Origin: Liolophura sinensis
Taxonomy: Eukaryota; Mollusca; Polyplacophora; Chitonida; Chitonidae
Reading direction: 5' to 3'
Length of the DNA: 64,000 nt
Assembly: GCF_032854445.1 (NCBI RefSeq)
Contig: NC_088300.1
Coordinates: 77,677,966 to 77,741,965, forward strand
In this document: in pieces, positions 1 to 12,372 of the stretch
How positions within the stretch are numbered: position 1 is the stretch's first letter
Layout: each line of letters begins with the position of its first letter
Position numbers and translations under genes: made by a program
Notes under the pieces: generated by a model
Databases searched by the model: none
Told to the model about the DNA's origin: nothing
The model's input: the letters and a program-made list of their open reading frames with translations, nothing else

Positions 1-1165
1 CATATTCAATATCAAACTTTATGATTGTTCTTTGTATGAAAAACATGCTAACATATTCAATATCAAACTTTATGATTTTTCCTTTTTCTGAAAATATGCC
101 AACATGTTTATTATCATACTTCACGACTGTTCTTTGTATGAAAAACATGCTAACATATTCAATATCAAACTTTATGATTTTTCTTTTTTGTGAAAATATG
201 CCAACATGTTTATTATCATACTTCACGACTGTTCTTTGTATGAAAAACATGCTAACATATTCAACATCAAACTTTATGATTTTTCTTTTTTCTGAAAATA
301 TGCCAACATGTTTATTATCATACTTCACGACTGTTCTTTGTATGAAAAACATGCTAACATATTCAATATCAAACTTTATGATTTTTCTTTTTTCTGAAAA
401 TATGCCAACATGTTTATTATCATACTTCACGACTGTTCTTTGTATGAAAAACATGCTAACATATTCAATATCAAACTTTATGATTTTTCTTTTTTGTGAA
501 AATATGCCAACATGTTTATTATCATACTTCACGACTGTTCTTTTGTGTGAAAAACATGCTGACATATTCAATATCAAACTTTATGATTGTTCTTTTGTGT
601 GAAAAACATGCCAACATGTTGAATATCAAACTTTATGATAGTTCTTTTGTATGAAAAACATGCCAACATGTTGAATATCAAACTTCATGATAGTTCTTTT
701 GTATGATAAATATGCCAATATGTTGAATATCAAACTTTATGATAGTTCTTTTGTATGAAAAACATGCCAACATGTTGAATATCAAACTTCATGATAGTTC
801 TTTTGTATGATAAATATGCCAATATGTTGAATATCAAACTTTATGATAGTTCTTTTGTATGAAAAACATGCCAACATGTTCAACATCGAACTTTATGATT
901 GTTCTTTTGTGTGAAAAATATGTCAACATGTTCAATATCAAACTTCATGATAGTTCTTTTGTATGAAAAACATGCTGAAATATTCAATATTAAACTTTAT
1001 GATTGTTCTTTTGTGTGACAAATATGCCAACATGTTCAATATCAAACTTTATGATTGTTCTTTTGTGTGAAAAACATGCCAGCCTGTTAAATATCAAACG
1101 TTATGATCGTTCTTTGGATGAAAAACATGCTAACATGTTCAATATCAAACATTTTAACTTGAGAT
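1..1165. repeat. 52-bp minisatellite, dimeric at its left end
   Basis: Tandem array running off the left edge of the window. From about 600 to 1165 the unit is a monomer of about 52 bp, containing TTCTTTTGTGTGAAAAACAT then CCAACATGTT and ATCAAACTTTATGAT. From 1 to about 540 two diverged half-units alternate (one with TGCTAACATATTCAATATC, the other with TGTTTATTATCATACTTC), giving a higher-order period of 102 bp. Because 102 is divisible by three, a stop-free frame of 193 codons with a 34-residue repeat results; this is not evidence of a protein. Confidence 0.95.
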
Positions 1166-3850
1166 TCATGAAGCACATACCACTGTCCCAGTTTCAGGTA
1201 GTCTTATATACATGTAATCTACATATATACTCAGGTAAGTATGCAGACCCTATACATTCTAATGATTGACATACATGTATGCCTCTATACTGCCCAAGTT
1301 CAATACATCTACAATGCCTATTTATAGAACTACTCAGCATGCAACCCAGACTGTCTACCATAAGTCGAACATTACTTGATCTAATAATAGCAGGAATTAA
1401 AAGAACAAAAAATGTATATTCTAATACATGTAAATAGGTCAGTTAAGATGAGCACAAGAAGATGCTTTTAACAAACTCTGATGTACATACATTACATTAT
1501 ATCCATCATACTAGCAAACTAGTGTCACTGTCGCAATTAAACCTTCTGTACAGTATGTACACGTACTCTAATATTAAGAGAGCTCAAACTGTTTAATGTT
1601 GAAATGATACATGTACATGTATAGGCATACATGTATACTGACTTGCTGGGAACAGCTACAGTCAATACTGTTCATACCCCACTCCCACATCTGCACAGAG
1701 ATGATCAAGGAAGGTCTGTAATGTATATATAGTACATGTGCTGTGTGTAATAGCAAAATTATTTGTTAATTTGGTTGGTATTTAACACCGTAACCAAGAA
1801 TTCTTCACTTAATACTAAGCGACCAGATTAAACCACCGCCTACCAGGTACATGTACGTCGCAAACCTCCAGGCTTAAAGCCACAGCAAAAGTGGCCAGAG
1901 CTGAGAGCTGAATTCAAAGGGCGTTACATGCCTCTAATTGTCCAAAGGCTTGACAGTCAGAGTCATCCAGCACCTTAACCATACATGTAAGCTAGTGAGG
2001 GCCCCAAAAGTGGCATGAAGAAGATCTACTAGTGCAGCCACTTACAAGTATACATGTCCATGTAGATTTATTCTCTGCAGTTCTCTGGCCACACACCATT
2101 TACACATAAGATGTACACATAACTGTGCACAACCATGCATATGAACAGAATCAAGCATACCATATTTCACCTAAAGTTTGGCCTGTAAAAAAGGCCTTAA
2201 AATGATACTTTTGATGCCAACATATAATTTTAATGAAACTTCACAGAAACTATATGGTCATATAAGGTGGATGAATCTGAATAAAACCGCATGTGTCAAG
2301 TCATAAAAACTAAAATATAGGTGAAATAATGTATCTTGTCACATGTATTTGCGTGGAACTTTAGGCCATAATCAAGAATATTACCCTCCACTGACAGGCA
2401 ATCAGGCTTATGGGTGGAGGGAACTGGGCATGAGAATTCAGCCTTCACCTCATACATGTATCTCCACCTACACAGGCGCATATACATGTAGTGTCACGCG
2501 AACTTCACAGCTGTGACCAGCTCTGATTACACATGTAACAAGGCTACAAGTACATCGAGAGGAGCTGCAAGCCTGAACAGGGCTACACGGTCACCTCCTG
2601 TGTGCAAAGCAATGTACAGAAAGCCAGCAGGTAAAAAATAATCCCAGAGAGAATGTTTGTCTCTTGATGTGTCACAGAGACTGTGTGGCTTATTACAGCT
2701 GTATGTGAGCATGAATAGCCTACATGTGGACCCAGAGGTGTTTGGGTGCTGATGTTGGCTATGGACAGGTAATTAGGGACTCTGTGGTACAGCTCCAGGT
2801 TTACACAGCTTGGAGCCTTGCCCTGGAATACCTCCAGTCCTGCACAGGCACCTTGCACAACAGTTGTGTCACCATCAGATTACATACAGTGCTATATAGA
2901 CACAAACAAAGTTGTTCAACATGGCATGAACTCATAGCTGAGTAATGGCTATCATTTCATGTTCAAACAAACAAGTAAAGAAATCTCAAACTTAATCAAG
3001 ATTAAGAGACAAATTCTTATGAGCACACTCAATGACACAACAGTGAATCAGCTCATACTGTAGGTAGCATATACCATATCACTTTTCTGCAAAGTTGTAC
3101 TGAATATTAATATAAGAGCCCTTCATCTTGCACAATAACATACATATATACAGTTAAAATACATGTATATGTTCACATTCACTAACACTAAGAGAGTGGA
3201 TTATTTGACATATAACTATAATGGAAACATGGAGCAGAACTGTAGTGCTCTTGAGCCCTAAATAATGCAGCTTTAGATACTATACCTCCCCTGTAGATTA
3301 CCTGATTGATTTGTTAGTTCTAAACATGATCACAATAGCAAATTTTCGCTCATGAACAAACTCATGCTGATATTTGACTTTCGCATATTGTTGCACCCAT
3401 GGAACAACATTGTGCTTATTGCCTAGAGTCTAGCGCATTTATTCCACTACAGTTATCTCCCTTATGTGCTCTCTATGTGTTTAGTTTTAAAGTGAGCAAT
3501 CCAGTCATGGCTTTCTGAGCTAGCGATGAATAAGTTAAACAATTTAAAGAACCAACAGACTAAGTGCACATTTTACCTCTCTCACTGAATATCTTGAACA
3601 TACAAATCATGATACTGCATGTGTAGACATGCATGGCTCTTAATAACAAGAGTATGATCATTGTATCACTAGGATGTTTCAGTGAGTTCTGTCATATGGC
3701 AGTTAGAACAGGTACAAAAATGTGGCAAAAGTTCATGAATTTCTTTTAACATGTTTAATATCTTCAGAGCTGTGGTACATACAAAGACAGGCACAGGGAA
3801 ACAGGCAGAGACATTTATAACAGTATTTCTAATATTACCACTGACAGCAT
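1166..3850. other. No gene seen; AT-rich, ACATGTA-rich DNA
   Basis: No open frame with recognisable protein similarity on either strand. Short palindromes of the form ACATGT/TACATGTA recur (for example near 1605, 1730, 1985 and 2465). A weak, diverged piece resembling the SINE-B tail may lie near 1765-1800. Otherwise it looks single-copy and could be intronic or intergenic. Confidence 0.5.
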
Positions 3851-4097
3851 CTATTTATTTATTTATGTAACTGGTGTTTTATGCCACACTTAAAATTCAC
3901 TTATCTTAGCATTATGCTCGGAGGAAACTGGAAAGAAACCCATTGCAATCCACAAGTTGTTGCCAGACCTTCTCACTTAAATGGCTCGAGTGGAAGCAAG
4001 CATTAGCTGGCCTGAAACTTGCATCCACAGCATTACTGACAGGCTCCTGGGTCATTGTCCTGTGCTACCACTCTAACCACTTGATCACGCAGGCTTC
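3851..4097 (-). mobile_element. tRNA-derived SINE, family B
   Basis: Reads in reverse: the ATTT-rich tail is at the left, the body (GGTGTTTTATGCC, then GGAGGAAACTGG, then AGCTGGCCTG) runs through the middle, and the tRNA-like head is at the right. It matches the copies at 11331, 23303 and 52115 in order and length, but is more diverged. No protein is encoded. Confidence 0.75.
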
Positions 4098-4384
4098 TGT
4101 GATCAATGAAACAGATGCAACAGTCTGTCTCACATCAAAAAATTCTGGCACATGTATACCATTCGACTATATGAATGGATGGTGTAATAGAATAGCTTAT
4201 TACAATGATGTTGCCACTTTACAGCATGGTACGTGTACATGTATATGGATACATTAATATATGGATACATTAATAAACAAATACATCTTTTAATCTACGG
4301 AATTATTGTTTTGTCGAGTTGGATGTAAAGTTCAGCATAAACACTTTTCCTTTATGTTTAAGACATAAAAAGCCTTGTTAAAAG

Positions 4385-4710
4385 GTATACGTATGTATGT
4401 ATGTTTGGCGTTTAACACTGTACTTTTCAGTCATATGAGGAGGAGTTATTAGGCGTGTGTAGATTATGTCTTCTTGTGGCAGGACAAGTCCATGCTGCCA
4501 CTGAAGTCTCTTGCCGAAGACACCAGTCATGCTGCCCCCACCCAATCCCATTATACTGACACTGGGCCAACCAGTCCTGTTTCCTTGCTCTAACCCCGCA
4601 TCAATAAGTGCCATGTGAAAAGTCTTTGGTATGACTGTTTCCAGGTTTGATTGCGGGTCCCCCATCTTCAAGGCGGACGCTCAAACTATTAGGCCATCAA
4701 CGTGGTCATA
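4385..4710 (-). mobile_element. tRNA-derived SINE, family C
   Basis: Reverse-oriented SINE. The head at the right end reads, on the minus strand, GGCCTAATAGTTTGAGCG (box A-like), followed by a box B-like GCAATCAAACC. The body carries CATACCAAAGACTTTTC and GGTTGGCC. The 3' end (CATATGACTGAAAAG, then GTGTTAAACGCC) resembles that of family A, and the tail is CATA repeats. Related copies are at 33475 (+) and 50297 (-). Confidence 0.75.
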
Positions 4711-5485
4711 TGTTAAAAGGTAACAGGGAGCCAAATTAATTAAGGAAAACAAAGTGGTGACTCTTAGGGGCAACTGAAACCCCATCCCTGATACAACATA
4801 CAGTAAACTTAAACTCTAAGGATCCTACTTTCCAAAGAGGACTGCGGGCACACAAATGATACTCCAATAAGAAGAGACAAATCCCACCTTGGATTTTAGT
4901 TACCTTGCTGTGTTACATGTACATCATGAATTCGGCCAGAATTTCATCATGATACACACTCAGATGTTTATACTGAACGTTGTACTACAATTTAAACAAA
5001 CACATGTTCAAATATAGCACAAATTCATACACAACAGGTGCTGGAGAGTCAGGCTCTAGGCAGATCTTACAGAAGTTCTCCAAACCTTTTAAACATGGAT
5101 GGTAATATCAAGTGTTGCTACATGTACCTTAAAGTTAAAGGGATAATTTGCACAATTTAGATACAGCTGAGCATTGGTACCCAATAAATAACTACCAATA
5201 TTACCTATTGTACACTAATGTGCAAACATTCATGTATGAACGGGTGAATATCACCGGGTTCACAGAATGGTTGTAGAAAAGGAAGAAAGATTTTGTGGTA
5301 CAAATTCAGTCTACTGGGCAACAATACATGGCAAAAACACCCCAACTACGCATCTGGTTACAACAATGAACCAGCTACAATGGCATTTAGAGAATTAGAA
5401 AATTCAACTGATGCATGTCGACACACCTGTTGCAGTCTTTAGTTTAACAACAAAGAAAATACACTTTGCACTTCATGTCATGCAG
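4711..5485. other. No gene or repeat recognised
   Basis: AT-rich sequence between two SINEs. I see no coding, RNA or repeat signal. Confidence 0.4.
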
Positions 5486-5818
5486 CTTCGGGACTGGTAG
5501 ATCCAGGATCAATCCTTGATCGAGTCACACCTAAGACTTTAAAAGAGGAAGTTGTAACTTCCTCGCTTGGCATTCAGCATGAAGCGGATAGTGTAACGAC
5601 TGGTTGACCCATATCAGTATAATGGCTCGGGCAGGACGGCTTACTTGCCTTCGGTATGTTGTCTCAGTGAAGCAGCACTAAATAAAAGAGCGGTGGAAAT
5701 CCATCCTGCAACAAGGAGGCACATTACACGTACATGCAACCTAAGGATTCTTTCGTCGTCATATGACTGAAAAATTGTTGAGTACGACGTTAAACCCCAA
5801 GCACTCACTCACTCACTG
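5486..5818 (+). mobile_element. SINE family A, lacking the first part of its head
   Basis: Starts inside the tRNA-like head (CTTCGGGACTGGTAGATC) and then matches the full copies at 50776 and 52507 through box B (GGATCAATCC), the TAAGACTTTAAAAGAGGAAG body, the TCATATGACTGAAAAATTG segment and the GAGTACGACGTTAAAC 3' core. It ends in CACT repeats. The missing 5' end fits the incomplete reverse transcription usual for SINEs. Confidence 0.88.
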
Positions 5819-7857
5819 CATGCACTGTCATGCACAGAAAGAAAATGTAGTGTAAGGAGTTGCTTCCCTTGATTTGCAATGAGACACCATTAATAACACA
5901 GATTATAGTTTATATGGTTGCCTGTCTGCTGTGGCAATCCTTTAACTTCAGCAGTTTAATTGACCTGTTTAAGTCAGAGATGGTCATACACAAATATATG
6001 AAATTATAAGAAATTTTTGTAACCCCAAATCAGGTCTGAACATTAAATTTGATTAGCTAGAATATTAAATGTAGTTAATATTTAATTCAGAACAATACAT
6101 GTAGTTTTCTTGTTGCAGACTGCGAAGCAAAAGGATTGTTCAAGATCGATAATTTCTACACTATGAAAGCCTATCACACATTTTTCAACGAAGTTACTCC
6201 CCCTTACAAATGATGCCTTCAGACATGTGCACCAGCAAACACACTGCCGATAGGATGGATTCTGGTTTCTGACAAAAAAAAAAAAAAAAAATCCAATCAC
6301 TTCAAGATTATAGCACAGAAGATGACATCATGCTGTTTGCCTCCATCTGAAGTACTGAAAAATCTTGTATCCTCAAAAACAGTATCCATAAACTCTGAAT
6401 CATACATAATACCAATATTTCAATCCCTTACAATTTGTGTCATGCAGCCTTATGATTTAATTAGATGAAAACAAACACGGATTAGCACAAACCATACCTC
6501 AGCAATTATGAAGAATTGAAAAAGACATTATAACACGAAACTCTTCAGAGAATTTTCACCTGACACATAGAACAGGTACAGATGAACATATCTGATACCA
6601 ACCAGTACTGAAATATAATACACAATTTCCCATTTGATTATCTTTACAGGTTTACAGCCATGTAATTAGTGTGGGCTTTACCTGTACCTGCTGATGGTCT
6701 AACACATCTATACATATGCAAGAAAACAAGTGCACATGGTCAGAGGGCATTTGTTAGTTACGATCCCTATTCCACAGCATGATCGCATACATACAGGTAC
6801 AGCTGTGAAAACACACCTTGAAGAAAACAAATCTACCTGTCTGACTTTGGAAAGATGATGGGAGAACACTCATCAGCTTACCTGTCCAGGTGGCTTACCT
6901 AAACGAAATAGAGCCAGCCCGTCCTACTGGCACACAAGAGAATGTCACACCTGAGAGGGTTCTTTGTGACGGTGCCCTGGGGCAGAGCAAGAAGGGCAGG
7001 GGTGGTCACAGTGATGGCTCAAGCTCAGCACAGATGTCTCCACCAGCAACTGTTAACATCACAGCTCAGTCTGCCACTTGCCAACCTTTATTAAGCTCAA
7101 GCTCTGAGATGTCACACACGCACACACACAGAGCACAGTTAAATGTATTTATCCTAACTTTATTTATCCCCAGAACACAGTGCACTGGCTGAAAACCATT
7201 GTCACAGTCCTACCAGTCACATGATGATTACCATGGAAACCTTTCGCCTATTGTCCCCACTAAACGGGGAATCTTGGCTGCTGGAATATCAGTCAAGAGG
7301 AGCAGAATCTCAACTGCAGATTTTTTAAAGGAAGGAAATATTCAATAAAGCTGTAAACTCAGTGTGCAATGGAGGAAGGCCTAGCGCCACAGGGCTGAGT
7401 GTTTGCTCAGCAGGGTGATCACGTAAAGCCTGCTAGCAGGATGAATGAAGCACCTTCCAGCCTTAACCTAGTCAGGTCACTTTATTAAATTTACTGATTT
7501 ATTGCCACCTAAGCAATGTTGACAAACTGGGTCCCGCTGATGTTTCTGATAACAAGCACAATGCCAGAGACTGCCCCGGTCAAGACATTCCACTCTGCAC
7601 CAAGCCAAACATAATCAATAATCCAAATAATCCAGTTTTGGACTATTATTTCATCTGGCAATCCTAATTCTTGCTGTTGCCTTAAAATCCCCATCTTTCA
7701 ACATCTGAGGAATTTCACAGCCTACCACTTGATGTTCACATAGAGTCTGATTTCCACAGTATTACACAGGTGTTTGCAAAAAAAAATGCTTAACATGTTC
7801 TTCTAGATTTACCTCACCTGCTGATTTCTTCTCTTTTTTTTCTATTACATGCTGAAT
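5819..7857. other. No gene recognised
   Basis: AT-rich sequence with a run of about 19 A near 6272 and a short CA repeat near 7115. An open frame of 100 codons at 6890-7192 (+) has no recognisable domain and is not called. Confidence 0.4.
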
Positions 7858-7994
7858 TTTATTTATTTGTTTGATTGGTGTTTTACACTGTACTCAAGAA
7901 TATTTCACTTATACGACGGCAGCCAGCATTATGGTGGGAGGAAACCGGGCAGAGCCCGGGGGAAACCCACGACCACCCACAAGTTGCTGGCTGA
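7858..7994 (-). mobile_element. SINE family B, head-truncated, with target-site duplication
   Basis: Tail (ATTT repeats) at left and body (TTGATTGGTGTTTTACAC, then ACGACGGCAGCCAGCATTAT, then GGGAGGAAACCGGGC) to the right; the tRNA-like head is missing. It is flanked by an 11-bp direct repeat, ACATGCTGAAT, at 7847-7857 and 7995-8005. This fits insertion by target-primed reverse transcription that stopped early. Confidence 0.88.
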
Positions 7995-8109
7995 ACATGC
8001 TGAATAAGGATATATCATGCGTACTCCAATATTTAATCTGAGTTATAAACATGTGCATATATGAATGTATAATACACCAGCAAGTAACCCACGTCTATGT
8101 TAATCTATG

Positions 8110-8286
8110 CCCAGCCAATGTTGGCTTCCTCTCTGTCACATGTGACAAGGTCTGTCAGCAACCTGCAGATGGGCGTGTGTTTCCCCCAGGCTCTGCCCGG
8201 TTTCCTCTCACCATAATGCTAGCCGCTGTCGTATAATTAAAATATTCTCGAGTACAAAACTTCAATGAAATAAATAAATAAATAAA
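8110..8286 (+). mobile_element. SINE family B, head-truncated, opposite orientation
   Basis: Plus-strand copy: body with CAGCAACCTGCAGATGG, then GCCCGGTTTCCTCTCACC, GTCGTATAATTAAAATATTC and CGAGTACAAAACTTC, ending in AAAT repeats. It lies about 115 bp from the minus-strand copy at 7858-7994, forming an inverted pair. Confidence 0.85.
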
Positions 8287-9757
8287 TGTTACTCCAAGAG
8301 TTCAATTAACAATGTAATACACAGATAGAAAGCTTCACTTAGTCAAGCATTACGAATGAAAAACCAAAAAAGAGAAAAAGGTATCAAATTAAATTACTTC
8401 ATAATAGTCTAGGCATTATTAACACTCCTTTAGTGCAGTAGGAAATGTGGGAGTCTTCAATTAAATGCTATTTTCAGATAGCAATCTCTATTAAATGTTC
8501 AATGTAATTACAACAAAAATAGTGTCGAACACATCTGATAATTTTCAGGGTTCTTTTTGTTATTCATTTGGAAACACAATTGCAAGTTTGATTTTAATAT
8601 GATGACGCATACAGAGATACAGGCATTTTTTAAGAGGTACCAGTACAAGTAATTTTTCTGACTAATAAATGAATAAATGAATGAATACCTGACAAGAATG
8701 GACAGATATAATTTGGAAAAGCATTAGATACATTGTGCAGATGATATTTATATGTTTTCATGCTTTAATAACACCCAAATCAAGATGATGAAGCAATATA
8801 CTTTCCACACAAAATTACAAGTATAAAGTTTTGCTCAGATGTTAATCCACAGTGTAAAACTTCAAACAATCAAATATGCAGAAGTGTGGATAAACTTTAC
8901 CAAATTCAACAAAATTAGCTATGTTCAGACAAACGTACAGTGTAAATGGTCCACACACAAAGAAGCTGAAGAGCTACCATACATTATGCATGTATACATG
9001 ACCACTGAAGTTAGTCAAGCACTCATAACTTAGAAAATAAATTACAGACACATACCCCTGCACTTGCATACAAGAACCTTGTGCAGGGTAATCTGGCAAG
9101 TTTAGCTCATCACTGTTCCTTGAATCAAGAGGATTTCTTTTCACACACCATAAAGCTCAATAACTTTGCTTATGGGCAATATGATGTGACATTTCAGCGT
9201 CTCCCTACACTACAGCTAATGACAATAATCTGGTAACATTTTCACAAACATCTACACAAGGTCTCATATTAATGCTGATCTAACAGCCATGAAGGCACAG
9301 TTACTTGTGCTATTTGTACATCTGCATGTACGTCTCTATCAATGCTCCAAGAAAAACAAATTCTAGAGTATAAATACAAATGACAATTCCTGAAATCAAG
9401 TCCTACTACAAATGTATGGCACCTCCCTCCCATTGCCACATATGCTTGTAAATCAACTCAGTCAATACGCAATCAACATGCTTCACCCATTCAGGGCCTA
9501 GTACAAGGACATATTGACAGCCTTACAGCATATCCTAAAAAGGCACAAATTATGGGGAATTGTGCATTACATATTCAGCTTAAATACTCTTGAACCTTCC
9601 TCATATTCATGTATACTGAAATAACAAAAATCAATAAGTAATACTGACAATATAACTAGGTATATAGGACATTAGTTTTAAGGTTTCTTAACATCTGAAT
9701 ACATTTAGCCCAAATTAGCCTTCTATAAAAGGGGCTGCCCAACATAGAATGCTGTTT
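8287..9757. other. No gene recognised
   Basis: AT-rich sequence without recognisable coding or repeat structure on either strand. Confidence 0.4.
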
Positions 9758-11300
9758 CTGCCAAATCACACAGACCACCCTGTCATGTCACCTGATCCAC
9801 TCTGCCATGTCACACAGACCACCCTGCCATGTCACACAGACCACCCTGTCGTGTCACCTGATCCACTCTGCCATGTCACACAAACCACTCTGCCATGTCA
9901 CACAGACCATTCTGCCATGTCACACAGGCCACTCGGCCATGTCACACAGGCCACTCGGCCATGTCACACTGGCCACTCAGCCATGTCACACAGACCACCC
10001 AGTCATGTCACACAGGCCACCGAGTCATGTCACACAGGCCACCCAGTCATGTCACACAGACCACTCTGCCTTGTCACACAGACCATTCTGCCACCTCACA
10101 CAGGCCATTCTGCCATGTCACACAGACCACTCGGCCACGTCACACAGACCACCCAGTCATGTCACACAGACCACCCGTCATGTCAAACAGACCACTCTGT
10201 CATGTCACCTGATCCACTCTGCCATGTTACACAAACCACTCTGCCATGTCACACAGGCCACTCTGCCATGTCACACAGACCACCCTGCCATGTCACACAT
10301 ACCACCCTGCCATGTCACACAGACCACCCTGTTGTGTCACACAGGCCACTCTGCCATGTCACACAGGCCATTCTGCCATGTCACACAGACCACTCGGCCA
10401 TGTCACACTGGCCACTCGACCATGTCAAACAGACCACCCTGTCATGTCACACAGGCCACCCAGTCATGTCACACAGGCCACCCAGTCATGTCACACAGAC
10501 CACCCGTCATGTCACACAGGCCACTCTGCCATGTCACACAGACCACCCGTCATGTCACACAGACCATCCTGTCACGTCACCTGAACAACTGTGTCATGTC
10601 ACACAGACCACTGCCATGTCACGCAGACCACTGCCACGTTACACAAGCCACTCTGCCATGTCAAACAGACCACCCAGTCATGTCACACAGACCACCCAGT
10701 TATGTCACACAGACCACCCTGCCATGTCACACAGACCACCCTGTCAAGTCACACAGACCACTCTGCCACGTCACATAGACTACTCTGCCATGTCATACAG
10801 ACCACTCTACCATGTCACCTGAACGACTCTGTCATGTCACACAGACCACCCTGTTATGTCACACAAACCACTCTGCCATGACACACAGACCACCCTGTCG
10901 TGTCACCTGAACCACTCTGCCGTCACACAAACCACTCTGCCATGTCAAACAGACCACCCTGCCATGTAACATAGACCACTCTGCCATGTCACATAGACTA
11001 CTCTGCCATGTCATACAGACCACTCTACCATGTCACCTGAACCACTCTGCCATGTCACACAAACCACTCTGCCATGTCACACAGATCAGCTTGCCATGTC
11101 ACATAGACTTCTCTGCCATGACACACAGACCACTCTACCATGTCATCTGGACCACTCTGCCATGTCACACACACCACTCTGCCCTCACATGAACCACTCA
11201 GCCATGACACAGGCCACTGCCGTGTAACACAGATCACACTACCGTGTCACCTGGACTACTCTGCCATGTCACATAGACCTCCCTGCCATGTCACATAGAA
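9758..11300. repeat. 22-bp minisatellite, about 1.5 kb
   Basis: About 70 copies of a 22-bp unit of the type CATGTCACACAGACCACYCT plus two bases. Recurrent variants (CACCTGATCCACTCTG, CACACAAACCACTCTG, CACACAGGCCAC) recur in blocks, so longer segments have been duplicated. The common unit contains no stop codon in any forward frame, so open frames of up to 357 codons run through all three phases. Their products are 22-residue repeats rich in His, Thr and Pro and are not convincing proteins. Confidence 0.97.
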
Positions 11301-11330
11301 ATCAAGGTTGTCCTGCTTCAAATGTATGGA

Positions 11331-11598
11331 TTTATTTACTTATTTATTTATTTGATTGGTGTTTTATGCCGTACTCAAGAATATTTCACTTATACGACAG
11401 CGGCCAACTTTATGGTGGAAGGAAACCGGGCAGAGCATCCGTAGGTTGCTGACAAACCTTTCCATGTACTGCCAGAGAAGAAGCCAGCATGAGCTGGACT
11501 TGAACTCACAGCTCACACTGGTGAGAGGCTCCTGGGTCATTACGCTGGGTCACTACGCTGCGCTAGTTCGCTAACCGACTGAGCCAAGGAGGCTCCCT
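11331..11598 (-). mobile_element. SINE family B, near full length
   Basis: Tail of ATTT repeats at left, then the family body, then the tRNA-like head at right. On the minus strand the head begins with GGAGCCTCCTTGGCTCAGT, and box B is the reverse of GGACTTGAACTCACAG. Imperfect flanking repeats of 12 bp (CAAATGTATGGA and CAACTGCATGGA, 10 of 12 identical) look like a target-site duplication. It lies immediately beyond the 22-bp array. Confidence 0.9.
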
Positions 11599-12214
11599 CA
11601 ACTGCATGGAACCTTCACCCAAATTCACATGGACCAAAAACCTACATGTATATGAAAACCGAAATCAATACTTTGTTATTAAAGTCTAAGGCACCTTCAC
11701 CTCATTAGCACATGAACCAGGAAACCATATGGACACAATCAAACTGAAAATCTCTCTGTACAAAAACGCCATCCACCTGTGACTGCATGTCTATTATTTG
11801 GTAAGCTTCATACATGCATGTGTACATATAAGCAGATGATTTTTGCCCCATCTAATCCATCTATCAGGGACAGACACAGGTGGTTGAGGCCGTAGCTTAG
11901 ACAGGCAATCTGTTTCTTCAGATTTCAGCATATGAGCCTAAGACGGACAACACATCATGAACCAAAGACACCATTTACATGTACCTCTGACATTTCAATG
12001 CTGGCCATATCAACAATAGAAAACATGGGTATATGGTACTCTACTCCCTGCCACCCAAACAAATACATCTTCATGAAGATATATATTCAACACAATAATG
12101 TAAGTAAAACACTCAGTGTAAAACAAATGTAACATGGAATGAAGATGGTTTTCATACATGTACATGTAGATACAGTGTACTTATTCCAGTTACAAGCCCA
12201 CATAAACACAGCCC
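11599..12214. other. No gene recognised
   Basis: AT-rich, several ACATGTA-type palindromes, no recognisable coding sequence. Confidence 0.4.
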
Positions 12215-12372
12215 TAACTATGGCACACAACTGGTTTAAGGGTCCCAGATAACTATGGCACACAATTGGTTTAAGGGTCCCAGATAACTATGGCACAAAA
12301 CTGGTTAAAGGCACAAAACTGGTTAAAGGGTCCCAGATAACTATGACACACAACTGGTTTAAGGGTCCCAGC
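12215..12372. repeat. Short 35-bp tandem repeat
   Basis: About four and a half copies of a 35-bp unit (GGTCCCAGATAACTATGGCA followed by CACAATTGGTTTAAG). One copy has a partial internal duplication of GGCACAAAACTGGTTAAA. Confidence 0.9.

Noticed and set aside
21-602. 193-codon open frame
   Set aside because: Lies wholly in the 102-bp period of the left minisatellite; the period is divisible by three, which keeps the frame open.
9749-10822. 357-codon open frame rich in His and Thr, and overlapping frames
   Set aside because: Produced by a 22-bp tandem unit with no stop in any forward frame; all three phases are open.
9758-11300. CRISPR-like array of short repeats
   Set aside because: Units are contiguous without unique spacers, and the DNA is eukaryotic.
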